Source: Maritalea myrionectae DSM 19524
GTDB taxonomy: Bacteria; Pseudomonadota; Alphaproteobacteria; Rhizobiales; Devosiaceae
DNA length: 64,000 bases
Assembly: GCF_000423365.1 (NCBI RefSeq)
Contig: NZ_AUHV01000002.1
Coordinates: 667,270 to 731,269, forward strand
Direction of reading: 5' to 3'
In this document: one piece after another, positions 45,961 through 55,018 of the stretch
Position numbering within the stretch: the first letter of the stretch is position 1
How the letters are laid out: each line of letters starts with the position of its first letter
Notes under the pieces: generated by a model
Database searches by the model: none
What the model saw: only the letters and a program-made list of their open reading frames with translations
Told to the model about the DNA's origin: nothing
Made by a program: the position numbers and the translations under genes

Positions 45961-47022
45961 CTATGCGGCATCACGTTTTGCTTCCAAAGCCGCAATTAGC
46001 TTGGATGCGATCGATTCAATTTTCGCTTCTTCCTGCACTGCGCCCAATGAGTTAGCAGCACCAGGCATGCCGTAAATGAGGGCCGAAGACTGGCTTTGGC
46101 CAATCGTATATGCACCTGCATTTCGCATTTCCAGTAAGCCGTTTGCGCCATCTTTGCCCATACCGGTCAGAATCGCGCCGACTGCATATGGTCCAACTTG
46201 CTGCGCCACGGACTTGAACAAAACATCAACAGACGGACGGTGACCTGAAACCACATCGTCTTCGCCAATCCGACATTTGAGCTGTCCAGATGAATATTCC
46301 ACGCGCAAGTGAGCGCCGCCGGGTGCGATATAAGCATGGCCCGGTTTTACAACTTGGCGATCGGTCGCCTCCACAACAGTCAATCCGCTCACCTCGTTCA
46401 GTCGCGCGGCAAACCGCTCGGTAAATCCAGGTGGCATGTGCTGGGCGATTACAACAGGCGGACAATCTTGTGGTAGACCAGACAAAACCGTTTTGATGGC
46501 CTCAACCCCACCTGTTGACGCGCCAATGGCAATCAAAGCCTTGCGGGATGAATTGACCTTTGAGGGCACAGGTGCTGCGGTGGATGGAGTGCCCTTTGGT
46601 TGACGTGCCATCGCCCGCCCCCGCACATCGGACTGAGACGCGGCAATCACTTTTTCGCGCACTTCGCGACCAAATTGCTCCAAACCGCCGTCCAAATCAT
46701 GACCCGGCTTGGCCACAAAATCGACCGCCCCCAATTCCAGGGCCAGCAATGTCTCTTGCGCCCCTTTTTGGGTCAGCGTTGAAATCATCACCACTGGTGT
46801 TGGCCGCAACCGCATAATTTTTTCCAAAAACGCCAAACCGTTCATATTCGGCATTTCGATATCGAGGGTCACAACGTCTGGATTGAGCGTCTTGATTTTT
46901 CCCCGTGCATCCATTGGATCACATGCTGTGCCGACCACATGGATATTCGGGTCCTCACTCAGCAATGTTTGCAACACGCTGCGAATGAGTGCGGAATCGT
47001 CGACAATTAGAACTTTGATCAT
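45961..47022 (-). CDS. cheB: protein-glutamate methylesterase/deamidase CheB
   Basis: 353 residues: receiver domain with Asp54 (VVTLDIEMPNMNGLAFLEKIM), a linker of about 35 residues, and the CheB catalytic domain with Ser in IGASTGGVEAI, His in VIAQHMPPGFTERFA and Asp in LTGMGKDGANG. It removes methyl groups from receptors to reset adaptation. Its ATG overlaps the cheR stop by 4 bases. Confidence 0.96.
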   Translation of the reverse strand: MIKVLIVDDSALIRSVLQTLLSEDPNIHVVGTACDPMDARGKIKTLNPDVVTLDIEMPNMNGLAFLEKIMRLRPTPVVMISTLTQKGAQETLLALELGAVDFVAKPGHDLDGGLEQFGREVREKVIAASQSDVRGRAMARQPKGTPSTAAPVPSKVNSSRKALIAIGASTGGVEAIKTVLSGLPQDCPPVVIAQHMPPGFTERFAARLNEVSGLTVVEATDRQVVKPGHAYIAPGGAHLRVEYSSGQLKCRIGEDDVVSGHRPSVDVLFKSVAQQVGPYAVGAILTGMGKDGANGLLEMRNAGAYTIGQSQSSALIYGMPGAANSLGAVQEEAKIESIASKLIAALEAKRDAA

Positions 47023-47870
47023 GCTGCGCTCCGGGAGGCCGGTTCGTTTTTCGGTCTATAGATGGTTTTGCCCACCAGTTTGAATTTCTCGGATACCGAA
47101 TTCAGGTTTTCGGAATGGCCGATATAAAGATAGCCATGCGGCGCCAATAATTCGCCCATGCGGGTGAACATGCGCTCCTGCGTTGGCTTGTTGAAATAGA
47201 TCGCCACATTGCGACAGAAAATAGCGTCGAATGGCCCTTTCATTGGCCAATCATTCATCAGATTAAGCGGCTTAAACGCAATTGTTTTGCGAATAAAATC
47301 AGGGATGCGCACATCACCATTCCCGATCGGCTCAAAAAACTTTGAGCGCTCTGGGCTCAGGCCGGCCAAATCATTTTCTTTATAGATACCGGCTTGCGCA
47401 CGACGCACCACATCGGTGTCGATGTCTGTCGCCAAAATGCGCATGTCCCAGCTTTTCAGCTGCGGATAAGCATCAAAAAGGGCCATGGCGATTGTGTAAG
47501 GTTCCTGACCAGTGGAGCAACCCGCGGACCAGAACCGCAATCTTTTGCCAGACTTGATTTTGGGGTCTTCAAGCAGTTTGCCCACATGTTCGACCAAATG
47601 CTCAAAATGGTGATCTTCGCGGTAAAACCGCGTCAGATTGGTGGTCAATGCGTTGATAAATTCTTGCACATCATCTGGAGATGCACCGCGATCAAGAAAA
47701 TCCAGATAGTCAGAAAATGTATCCAGTTGAAGCCGACGAACAATTTTGGACAAACGCGACACTACAAGCGTGCGCTTCGCGTCGCTCATCGAAATGCCCG
47801 CAAGCTTGTAAACTTTATCTCTTACTGCTTCGAATTCGCGATCTGACAAAGAGATCTCACCACTATCCAT
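47019..47870 (-). CDS. cheR: chemotaxis methyltransferase CheR
   Basis: 283 residues from the ATG at 47870 (MDSGEISLSDREFEAVRDKVYKLAGI), which gives the usual CheR length; an in-frame ATG at 47909 and a further open stretch to 48050 are less likely. N-terminal all-alpha domain, SAM site FWSAGCSTGQEPYTIAMAL, then IFCRNVAIYFNKPTQERMFTRMGELL. It methylates receptor glutamates. No strong ribosome site. Coupled to cheB; a terminator separates it from cheD upstream, so a promoter should lie within 47871-48146. Confidence 0.94.
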   Translation of the reverse strand: MDSGEISLSDREFEAVRDKVYKLAGISMSDAKRTLVVSRLSKIVRRLQLDTFSDYLDFLDRGASPDDVQEFINALTTNLTRFYREDHHFEHLVEHVGKLLEDPKIKSGKRLRFWSAGCSTGQEPYTIAMALFDAYPQLKSWDMRILATDIDTDVVRRAQAGIYKENDLAGLSPERSKFFEPIGNGDVRIPDFIRKTIAFKPLNLMNDWPMKGPFDAIFCRNVAIYFNKPTQERMFTRMGELLAPHGYLYIGHSENLNSVSEKFKLVGKTIYRPKNEPASRSAA

Positions 47871-48146
47871 ACTGGTCCCAGCCTCATTTCCCCTAATCCT
47901 CGCGCCCATTTTGAGCACCAAGACAGCCCGTTGATTGGTGTAGCGCGCCACGTTTTGATGTGCGCTTTCGCTTTGATTATGGCGGACCACACCCTTAAAT
48001 TTGGTAAATGCAGACCCGTGCAAATCAAGCAAAATCAATTGGGATAGCAAATGGCGACCGAACTTCAGTTTTCGCCTTTGTGTAAACCTTGTTCAAAGGT
48101 AAACATTATTGGTTAATAGTTGGTTTTTACACGTGCTATTGTTCAC

Positions 48147-48173
48147 AAAAAAGGGTGCAGTATTATTGCACCC
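48147..48173 (-). terminator. intrinsic terminator of cheD
   Basis: GGGTGCA (48153-48159) and TGCACCC (48167-48173), perfect 7-bp stem, then six T on the minus strand (48147-48152). Confidence 0.9.
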
Positions 48174-48216
48174 TCTTTCCAAATCCTGGAAGAAATTTGA
48201 TTGTTGCAACAGCGCG

Positions 48217-48798
48217 TTAGAACAATTCGATATCGTCGTGCTCGACAACTGGCTTGTTGGCTTTTGAAATTTCTTCTTTGATCAATGTATCGTTGATGGA
48301 GCTGTCGAGGTGTTTGACAAAGACTTTGCCTAAAACCGGTTGAAACACCACGCGCCGCGCATAAGTGCCGCCCAAATCTTCTGCGGCGGCTTTATAGCCT
48401 TCCGCCGAGAGAAATCCGCGCACGAAGGCCGCGTTTTTGGCGCCGACATCATCCATTTTTTGGTTGATATTGCCGCCACCGAATACTTTTATTTCCAGCT
48501 GATCGCGTTGGCCGGAGCCTTGGTTCAGCACTTTGTTGATCAACTCTTCCATCGCATAAGCACCGTAGCGGGCGCTCTCACCATATCGGTCGCGAGAACT
48601 GTCGGACTGCACACCCAAAAGGAAATGGTTCATGCCGCCAACACCCGTGAGCTTATCTCGAATACACGCAGCAACACAGGAACCCAGAACCGTCGAGAAG
48701 GCGACGTCTTTGTCGTTGGTGACATGACAGTCACCTTGATGCACCTGCTGGGTGGATGCTGCGGATATATCTCTGGGCGATCTTGCGCTCGGCTTCAC
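48217..48798 (-). CDS. cheD: chemoreceptor glutamine deamidase CheD
   Basis: 193 residues from the GTG at 48798, which has AGGTGAG 5 bases upstream; a GTG at 48807 is the alternative. The catalytic Cys lies in FSTVLGSCVAACIRDKLTGVGGMNHFLLG and the His in GMNH. CheD deamidates receptor glutamines so that they can be methylated. The C-terminus ends HDDIELF, nearly the same as the tail of the small divergent gene at 48957 (NDDVELF). It is the end of the cheD transcription unit, terminated at 48147-48173. Confidence 0.93.
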   Translation of the reverse strand: MKPSARSPRDISAASTQQVHQGDCHVTNDKDVAFSTVLGSCVAACIRDKLTGVGGMNHFLLGVQSDSSRDRYGESARYGAYAMEELINKVLNQGSGQRDQLEIKVFGGGNINQKMDDVGAKNAAFVRGFLSAEGYKAAAEDLGGTYARRVVFQPVLGKVFVKHLDSSINDTLIKEEISKANKPVVEHDDIELF

Positions 48799-48956
48799 TA
48801 CACTCACCTGAAATAGTCGTTTTTACAAACCTACACCTTAAATTGTTAGTGAACTGCTAACCAAAACCAAAACTAGCGGATTTTTTGCACATAGTTTCAA
48901 ACCCTGTTTAGGAAATAGGCGTTAGGCTGGAAGTCTAGTAAATCGGGGGATCGCGT

Positions 48957-49307
48957 ATGTCCTTGGCAAAGTTGGCCATTGAGTTAGAAGAAACTGCCCG
49001 CCAAACGGCGGAAATGGTAGATCGGGTAAATGATGGCCTTGCCGTTCTTATGGACGACAGCGTCAGCTGCAAGACCGCGCGTGATGAAGCTATTCGGAAA
49101 ATTATTATCGGGTTGCAAATGCAAGATCGCATTCAACAACGCTGTGACAACATGGCTGGCGCCTCGCGCCGCATGGCAGAAATGGTTGAAATCGCTGATC
49201 GGGTTGAAGCAGAGGATGTTTGGGCGGGGCTCAATTTGGATGAGTTGCGCAAGCCAAATCTTTCCGGCGTGGCCCAACGCAACAATGATGATGTGGAGCT
49301 GTTTTAA
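48957..49307 (+). CDS. small helical protein, candidate CheZ-like CheY-P phosphatase
   Basis: 116 residues, almost all predicted helix to about 85, then a flexible acidic linker. Residues 54-62 read QMQDRIQQR: Asp57 and Gln61 have the i, i+4 spacing of the Asp and Gln that define the CheZ active site (QDxxxQ). The last six residues DDVELF resemble the acidic-hydrophobic-Phe tail by which CheZ grips CheY. It is far smaller than CheZ (about 214 residues) but it is the only + strand gene inside the chemotaxis cluster, divergent from cheD, with a shared 150-bp promoter region. I recognise no named family. Other possibilities are an MCP-linked adaptor or a CheD partner. Confidence 0.6.
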   Translation: MSLAKLAIELEETARQTAEMVDRVNDGLAVLMDDSVSCKTARDEAIRKIIIGLQMQDRIQQRCDNMAGASRRMAEMVEIADRVEAEDVWAGLNLDELRKPNLSGVAQRNNDDVELF

Positions 49308-49356
49308 ACCGGCTCGGCAAAACCAAGAGTTTTAAATTCGGTTGAAAAACCAAAAG

Positions 49357-49384
49357 AAAAAGCCCGGCCAAATGCCGGGCTTTT
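49357..49384. terminator. bidirectional terminator between the CheZ-like gene and cheW
   Basis: AAAAA-GCCCGGC-CAAAT-GCCGGGC-TTTT: 7-bp GC stem flanked by A and T runs so it can serve both converging genes. Confidence 0.93.
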
Positions 49385-49416
49385 CTGTGTCTCAATGACT
49401 GCTTGTGGCAGACGAC

Positions 49417-49902
49417 TTAGGATTCTTCGCCCGTATTGCCTACAACAGTGTCCAGATCGATCAACCCGACCATGCGATTATCATGGGTGATAATGCCGTT
49501 GAGCAATTCCGCATCCATATTCTCGCCTTCAGGCACATTATGGATATCATCTTTTTGAATGGTGAGAATGTCAGACACTGCATCCACCAAAATACCAATC
49601 CATTTGTCGCCGACAGACAGAACCACAACGACGTGGTTTTTTGTGGCCTCGGTCGCGCCTTCGCCAAACCGTGCGCGCAAATCAAAGATTGGCACGATCG
49701 TGCCGCGCAAATTGATCACACCACGCACATATTTGCGGGTATTCGGCAATGGGGTCGCCCCATTCCATGCGCGGATTTCCCGCACAGTGGTGATTTCCAC
49801 ACCATATACTTGCTCGCCAATTGAGAAGGCGATCAATTGAATTGAGTTGGCGCCGCCTGGCTCGTGGCCATTTTCACTGACTTCAATTGCTTCCATATTC
49901 AA
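49417..49902 (-). CDS. cheW: chemotaxis coupling protein CheW
   Basis: 161 residues of one CheW domain: IQLIAFSIGEQVYGVEITTVREIRAWNGATPLPNTRKYVRGVINLRGTIVPIFDLRARFG is diagnostic, with DKWIGILVDAVSDILTI following. It links receptors to CheA. The gene begins 15 bases after the cheA stop and has a terminator after it, so it ends the STAS-cheY-cheA-cheW unit. Confidence 0.96.
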   Translation of the reverse strand: MNMEAIEVSENGHEPGGANSIQLIAFSIGEQVYGVEITTVREIRAWNGATPLPNTRKYVRGVINLRGTIVPIFDLRARFGEGATEATKNHVVVVLSVGDKWIGILVDAVSDILTIQKDDIHNVPEGENMDAELLNGIITHDNRMVGLIDLDTVVGNTGEES

Positions 49903-49917
49903 TCTCCATTTATGCCG

Positions 49918-52470
49918 TTACGCGGCGTTCCGATGGTTTGGGCCTGCCTTTAGGCCCTGTACATCGACAATCAACGCCACTTGGCCATCACCTAGGATCG
50001 TGCCACCAGCAATGCCGTCGATACGCTCATAGTTTTCCTCTAAACTCTTAATAACAACTTGCTGCTGGCCGATAATTTCATCTACAACTAACGCAATCTT
50101 ACTAGAGCCATCTGCTTCACACAGAACCACGAAGCGATCTTTCTCTTCAGCGGTCGTATGCATCGCAAAACGTGTCGCCAAATCAGCCACTTGCACATAT
50201 TCGCCGCGAATTGAGAGCAAACGTGCGCCGCTTGGCGTTTTACCAAAGTCAGCTTTGCCTGCCTGGATCGTTTCAACGATTGAAGACAATGGCACCACAT
50301 AGGGGCATCCCGCGACGCTCACCAGCATCACGTCCAGTACCGCCAAAGTAAGCGGCAGGCGCAAGGTCATGCGTGTGCCACGACCCGGATGGGAGCGCAC
50401 ATGCACCGACCCACCAATCTTTTTAATGTTGGACAGCACCACATCCATGCCCACGCCGCGGCCTGAAATATCAGACACTTCGGTTGCGGTTGAAAAGCCA
50501 GGGGCGAAAATCAGATTATCGATCTGTTCGTCACTTGGGTTTTGCTCAGGCTGGATAACACCACGTTCCCGTGCAATGTCCAAAACCCGCTCGCGGTTAA
50601 TGCCTGCGCCATCGTCCTCGACAATAATCAAGATATTGCCGCCCGCCTGTTCGGCAGAAAGGCGGATGGTACCTTGTTCAGGCTTGCCGCGCGCGATGCG
50701 TTTTTCGACAGATTCCACACCATGGTCAGCTGAGTTCCGGATCATATGTGTCAGCGGATCGGACAATTGCTCGATCACCGTCTTATCGATCTCGGTCTGC
50801 TCGCCCACCATTTCCAACTTGATCTTCTTGCCGGTCTTCGTGGCCAATTCACGTACAAGGCGTGGCATACGGGAGAATACTGATTTTACGGGCTGGGCAC
50901 GGATGGCCATCACGCTATCTTGCAGACCACGCGTGGTTTGCGCCAGCACTTCAATGCCCCGCACCAGTTCCTGATATTTTTCCCGCAGCGTCTCATCCAT
51001 TTGCTGTGTCAGCATGGATTGAGTGATAACGAGTTCGCCCACCATATTCACAACACGGTCAACCTTATCCAGATCAACGCGAATAGATTGGACTGGCGAC
51101 TTGTCCGGCGCTTTTGACTGCGTAATTTTGTTTGCAGCAGCGGCTGCAGGCGGTGCCTTTGGCGCGGCAGGACTTGCGTCGGTTTGAGGGGCGGCTTTCG
51201 CCTTGGGCTCTTCTTCGTCCAAAAGATCGGACAGCATCGCTTCAGCATCCATGCTATCGTCACCCTGCTTTTGTTTGATTTCATCAGCAACGGCAGATGG
51301 CGTCTCATCATCTGAGCTGCTCGCCTCTGGCGCCTGTTCTTCTTCTGCTTCACCCAAGCCTTTAACGCCCAGTTCGCCCGCAAGATCTGCAAAGCTGACT
51401 TCGCTTTCGCCGGCCGCTGGTTCATCGGTGGCCGGTGTCATTTCATCGGGCTTCACAACAACTTTGGACGTGGCGCTAATGTCGCCCACCAAATGTGCGG
51501 CTTGCTGCTCGGAGATGCCTCCGGGCGGTGTAATTTCTATTTCGCAGTCGCCTTCAACGAACTCAAATACTTCGCGAATGCGCTCTTCGGTGACGTCATC
51601 ACCTTTGAGATAAATGGTCCAAGAACAATAAGGCTGGAATGGCTCAAAGTCCTGCAGCGGTGGAATTTCGCGCAGGTTGGCCCGCATTTTGGTTTCGCCA
51701 ATAATTGCCATTTCGCGGAACAGCAATAGAGGGTCATTGGCGCGCTCATAAAGCGCGGGCAGCGGCGTAAAGACAACGCACCAGCAATCCGAGGCACCCA
51801 TGTCGGCGGCGTCAATGTCGCTTTCTTCATCTGAATGATCTGCGGTGGCCGGATTGTCGCTCTCAAATACCACATCCGCATTGGCAATCTCCTCTGCCAA
51901 GGCTTCATGGTCACTATCGTCAACATTGTCCATCAAAGCGGCGTTCAGATCTTCTTCAAGCGGCGACTCTTCAAACTCATCGCTTTGCTCGGCATCAGCG
52001 TCGCTGCTGTCGACCTCAACCATTACCGGGGTGAATTCGATGTCGAAATCTTCTGGGTCTTCTTCGCCCGCTTCGCCATCGGCATCCGGGTTGCACAATT
52101 CATCGAATTGGCGTTTCTCGTCGGCGCCGTAATCGGCTCCCAATTCACGATTTTCTTGAGCTGCTGTCACAAAATCCGCGACCAAATCGATTGAACGGAT
52201 GCAAAGCTTGATGACATCTTCGGTCAGCTCAACCCGACCATCACGCACAAAATCAAGCAACGTTTCAAAGCTGTGGGCAAATCCAACCAAACCTTGGAAG
52301 CCAAACGCACCCGCGCCACCTTTGATAGAGTGAATGGCACGAAAAACAGCATTAAGACGCTCAGTGTCCTGATCGCCTTCTTCAATTGCGACAAACTGCT
52401 CTTCAAGCTCAATCAAGAGCTCCGAACATTCATCAAAATACGTTGCTTTAAACTCGTCTAGTTCACTCAT
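49918..52470 (-). CDS. cheA: chemotaxis histidine kinase CheA
   Basis: 850 residues. HPt domain with His47 in AIHSIKGGAGAFGFQGL; a long acidic region (about 125-230); a P2-like domain (about 230-330, CWCVVFTPLPALYERANDPLLLF, ITPPGGISEQQAAHL); an Ala/Pro/Lys-rich linker; dimerisation helices (VDLDKVDRVVNMVGELVITQSMLTQQM); HATPase with HMIRNSADHGVES and VEDDGAGINRERV, SDISGRGVGMDVV; and a C-terminal CheW-like domain. It phosphorylates CheY and CheB. The acidic linker makes it longer than E. coli CheA (654). Confidence 0.96.
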   Translation of the reverse strand: MSELDEFKATYFDECSELLIELEEQFVAIEEGDQDTERLNAVFRAIHSIKGGAGAFGFQGLVGFAHSFETLLDFVRDGRVELTEDVIKLCIRSIDLVADFVTAAQENRELGADYGADEKRQFDELCNPDADGEAGEEDPEDFDIEFTPVMVEVDSSDADAEQSDEFEESPLEEDLNAALMDNVDDSDHEALAEEIANADVVFESDNPATADHSDEESDIDAADMGASDCWCVVFTPLPALYERANDPLLLFREMAIIGETKMRANLREIPPLQDFEPFQPYCSWTIYLKGDDVTEERIREVFEFVEGDCEIEITPPGGISEQQAAHLVGDISATSKVVVKPDEMTPATDEPAAGESEVSFADLAGELGVKGLGEAEEEQAPEASSSDDETPSAVADEIKQKQGDDSMDAEAMLSDLLDEEEPKAKAAPQTDASPAAPKAPPAAAAANKITQSKAPDKSPVQSIRVDLDKVDRVVNMVGELVITQSMLTQQMDETLREKYQELVRGIEVLAQTTRGLQDSVMAIRAQPVKSVFSRMPRLVRELATKTGKKIKLEMVGEQTEIDKTVIEQLSDPLTHMIRNSADHGVESVEKRIARGKPEQGTIRLSAEQAGGNILIIVEDDGAGINRERVLDIARERGVIQPEQNPSDEQIDNLIFAPGFSTATEVSDISGRGVGMDVVLSNIKKIGGSVHVRSHPGRGTRMTLRLPLTLAVLDVMLVSVAGCPYVVPLSSIVETIQAGKADFGKTPSGARLLSIRGEYVQVADLATRFAMHTTAEEKDRFVVLCEADGSSKIALVVDEIIGQQQVVIKSLEENYERIDGIAGGTILGDGQVALIVDVQGLKAGPNHRNAA

Positions 52471-52500
52471 GGCTTATCCAGCCCCATTACTTATTGTGGT

Positions 52501-52860
52501 TTAGTGGCTGACCTTTTTAATGACGCTCAGCAGCTTATCGGGATCAAAAGGCTTCACAATCCACCCTGTGCCGCCAGCTGCACGTCCTTGATCTCGCTTA
52601 TCCTGGCTCGTTTCTGTAGTCAGAATGAGAATAGGCAAGCTTTGATGCTTCCCTGACGCTCTGACGTTTTTGATAAATTCTATGCCATCCATAATCGGCA
52701 TATTGATATCAGTGATCACCACATCTACGGACTCGTTTTGCAAGACATCCAGGCCTTCCTGGCCATTCTCGGCTTGCAAAACCTCGTATCCAGCGCCAGC
52801 AAGCGTGTGCTGGAGCATGGCGAGGATGGTGCGAGAATCATCAACCGTGAGTACACGCAT
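52501..52860 (-). CDS. cheY: CheY-type response regulator
   Basis: 119 residues, receiver domain only: DD at 7-8, phospho-acceptor Asp51 (VDVVITDINMPIMDG), Thr in LILTTETSQDK and Lys in GTGWIVKPFDPDKL. Placed 30 bases before cheA in the STAS-cheY-cheA-cheW unit, as is typical of alphaproteobacterial clusters. The stand-alone GWIVKPF ending resembles CheY proteins that interact with CheA; motor binding is unproven. Confidence 0.94.
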   Translation of the reverse strand: MRVLTVDDSRTILAMLQHTLAGAGYEVLQAENGQEGLDVLQNESVDVVITDINMPIMDGIEFIKNVRASGKHQSLPILILTTETSQDKRDQGRAAGGTGWIVKPFDPDKLLSVIKKVSH

Positions 52861-52867
52861 AAACCGA

Positions 52868-53158
52868 CTATCCTTTCATATAAGGTTCAAATGCGTCATC
52901 TAGTCCGAGTGTTGAGACTGCACTTGAAAAGTGTTCACTTGGCGCGGACAGGCGCAATTCATAGTCATGCTGTTTGGCAGCAACACCTGCACTTAACAAC
53001 ATGAACAACGCACTTGTTGACACACGCTCTACGTTTGAAAGTTCAATCTCAAGACTGCCGGCATTAAGCGCATCCAGCATCTCCTCGCGCATATTATCGA
53101 CAACACCAGTGTCAGCAACTGCGGGCATTTCTATTGTCTTTAATTGAGTCTCGGCCAT
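52868..53158 (-). CDS. STAS-domain protein (anti-sigma-factor-antagonist type)
   Basis: 96 residues from the ATG at 53158, preceded by GGGAGAGG. The STAS core is seen in SLEIELSNVERVSTSALFMLLSAGVAAKQHDYELRLSAPSEHFSSAVSTLGLDDAF; the serine-rich RVSTSAL sits where STAS proteins carry the phosphorylated Ser/Thr. It leads the chemotaxis operon, 7 bases before cheY. In such clusters a STAS protein is thought to tune CheA or receptor arrays, but its function is not settled. Confidence 0.88.
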   Translation of the reverse strand: MAETQLKTIEMPAVADTGVVDNMREEMLDALNAGSLEIELSNVERVSTSALFMLLSAGVAAKQHDYELRLSAPSEHFSSAVSTLGLDDAFEPYMKG

Positions 53159-53289
53159 TCTAGCCTCTCCCTCATACACACGATTCAATTCATGCCAGTT
53201 TCACCACTAACTATTTAAGATTTCCTAACCATATGGCGATTAGCGCGATTTTATTTCACCAAACGGTTGAATACTGCTTTGAGACGGGA

Positions 53290-54333
53290 TCAGTTTGTCA
53301 GTAAAAAAGAGAATTGGTCTTGCGAGACTTCGCGAATGCTTTTTGGCTGCCAATTCGGGTTGTTGTCCTTATCCACCAACACAGCGCGCACGCCCTCTGA
53401 AAAATCGGGCGCGGAGACGATGGCCCGCGCAACATCCCGTTCAATTTCAAACTGCACCGCAATGTCGTCAATGCTGGCCGACCGCTTGACCAACAAAAAG
53501 GACGCCATCAAGGATGTCGGGCTGCCCGCCACTAAACCTTGATGCAGTTTTTGAGCGCGTTCATCCCCCGCCGACGCCGCACCTAGGGCATCGATAATCG
53601 CTTGCAAATCGTCACGTTCAAAAACGGATTGATGCTGATCGGCCCACGCGGTAAAGGGCGCGTCCATTGTGGTTTGTGCCAAGGCTGCAGTGGCCTTTTT
53701 GGCGGCAGCCAGCGGATCGGGCGCTTGCGCACATTCTTCAAGTATCTCCGGCAGTTTTGCCCAATCATTTTCGCTGATCAGCGTGTCAGACAGGTTGAGC
53801 GCAATTGCGTCAGCGGGCGACACCAACTCCCCCGTCAGCAAAAAGGCCATGCGCTGATGAAGAGGTGCGGCTTTGACCAAATAATTGACCGCAACATCGG
53901 TGAAGAAACCAATAGATTTTTCCGGCATGGCGAACCGCGCGCCTTCTCGTACCAATCGCAATTGTGCGTGGCCGGACAATCCGATCCCCCCGCCCATAAC
54001 AATGCCGTGCTGCAGCGACACCACAGGGATTTTTGACACGGCTATGCGCTCGTAAAGCGCATATTCGCGATCGAAAAATGCCGTGGCACCATCAACACCA
54101 CCAGCCTCCAATGCCGCCCGCACGGCTTTTACATCGCCACCGGCGCAAAAACCTTTTTCCCCCTCGCCGGACAAAACGATCATCGAGACCGCATTATCCT
54201 GCTCCCACGCATTAAGCTGAGCCGTCATCGCATCAATCATATCCAGGTCGAGCGAATTGAGTGCACGCGGTCGATTAAGTTTGATCTCACCGAGTTTTCC
54301 ACGCTGTGCGAATAAGGTTTTTTCTTCAGTCAT
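53290..54333 (-). CDS. 3-hydroxyisobutyryl-CoA hydrolase (crotonase family)
   Basis: 347 residues of the enoyl-CoA hydratase superfamily. GFCAGGDVKAVRAALEAGG supplies the CoA-binding oxyanion loop, HGIVMGGGIGLSGHAQLRLVREGARFAMPEKSIGFFTDVAVNYLV the second, with an extended C-terminal helix bundle that distinguishes HIBCH-type enzymes from simple hydratases. It should release 3-hydroxyisobutyrate from its CoA ester in valine breakdown. Alternative: another crotonase of this length. Monocistronic. Confidence 0.88.
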   Translation of the reverse strand: MTEEKTLFAQRGKLGEIKLNRPRALNSLDLDMIDAMTAQLNAWEQDNAVSMIVLSGEGEKGFCAGGDVKAVRAALEAGGVDGATAFFDREYALYERIAVSKIPVVSLQHGIVMGGGIGLSGHAQLRLVREGARFAMPEKSIGFFTDVAVNYLVKAAPLHQRMAFLLTGELVSPADAIALNLSDTLISENDWAKLPEILEECAQAPDPLAAAKKATAALAQTTMDAPFTAWADQHQSVFERDDLQAIIDALGAASAGDERAQKLHQGLVAGSPTSLMASFLLVKRSASIDDIAVQFEIERDVARAIVSAPDFSEGVRAVLVDKDNNPNWQPKSIREVSQDQFSFLLTN

Positions 54334-54415
54334 TATGCGTTTGGCCCTTGTTATTCTTTGATCTTTACCTAGAGTTTATCCGGTTATGACGGGAAATGGC
54401 AAAGGAAGTCAAAAC

Positions 54416-55018
54416 ATGTCCATCGTTAAAACTGAAGCGGAATTGGGCGCCATATATGGCGGCGTATCTGAAGCCTCATTGGTGAAAGAAATCGATTTCC
54501 TCTCCGAAGGCTATCAAGCTTTTGTCACGCATTCGCCCTTTGCCATTCTATCCACCGTGGGGCCGGAAGGCACCGATTCCAGCCCGCGTGGCGACAAGCC
54601 CGGCTTCGTGCACATTGCTTCCCCCCGCGAATTGCTGATGCCAGATCGACGCGGCAATAATCGCATCGATAGCCTGCGCAATATTGTCCGCGATCCGCGA
54701 TGTAGTTTGATGTTTATGGTGCCGGGAAATGCCAATGTGCTGCGGGTGAACGGCCTTGCCGAGATTGATGTTGATCCAGCGCTGTGCGCCCGTTTCGACA
54801 TTGATGGAAAATCGCCCAGAAGTGTGGTGCGGCTGCGCATTGAAAAGGCCTATTTTCAATGTGCTCGCGCGATAATGCGCGCCGATTTATGGGGCGATCA
54901 TGACGCCCCTCACCTGCCTACACCCGGCCAATTGATGAAAGAGATCACAAACGGCAGTTTTGATGGTGCCGCCTATGATCGGGAATGGCCGGCTCGCGCC
55001 AAAACCAGCCTTTGGTGA
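54416..55018 (+). CDS. pyridoxamine 5'-phosphate oxidase-related flavin-binding protein
   Basis: 200 residues from the ATG at 54416 with AAGGAAG upstream; the 54386 start would add ten residues. It has the split beta-barrel fold: FVTHSPFAILSTVGPEGTDSSPRGDKPGFVHI, RRGNNRIDSLRNIVRDPRCSLMFMVPG, then LRVNGLAEIDVDP and RLRIEKAYFQCARAIMRADLW. This subgroup (MSMEG_1061-like) binds FMN and reduces or binds unknown small molecules. Substrate not predictable. Divergent from the hydrolase gene. Confidence 0.85.
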   Translation: MSIVKTEAELGAIYGGVSEASLVKEIDFLSEGYQAFVTHSPFAILSTVGPEGTDSSPRGDKPGFVHIASPRELLMPDRRGNNRIDSLRNIVRDPRCSLMFMVPGNANVLRVNGLAEIDVDPALCARFDIDGKSPRSVVRLRIEKAYFQCARAIMRADLWGDHDAPHLPTPGQLMKEITNGSFDGAAYDREWPARAKTSLW

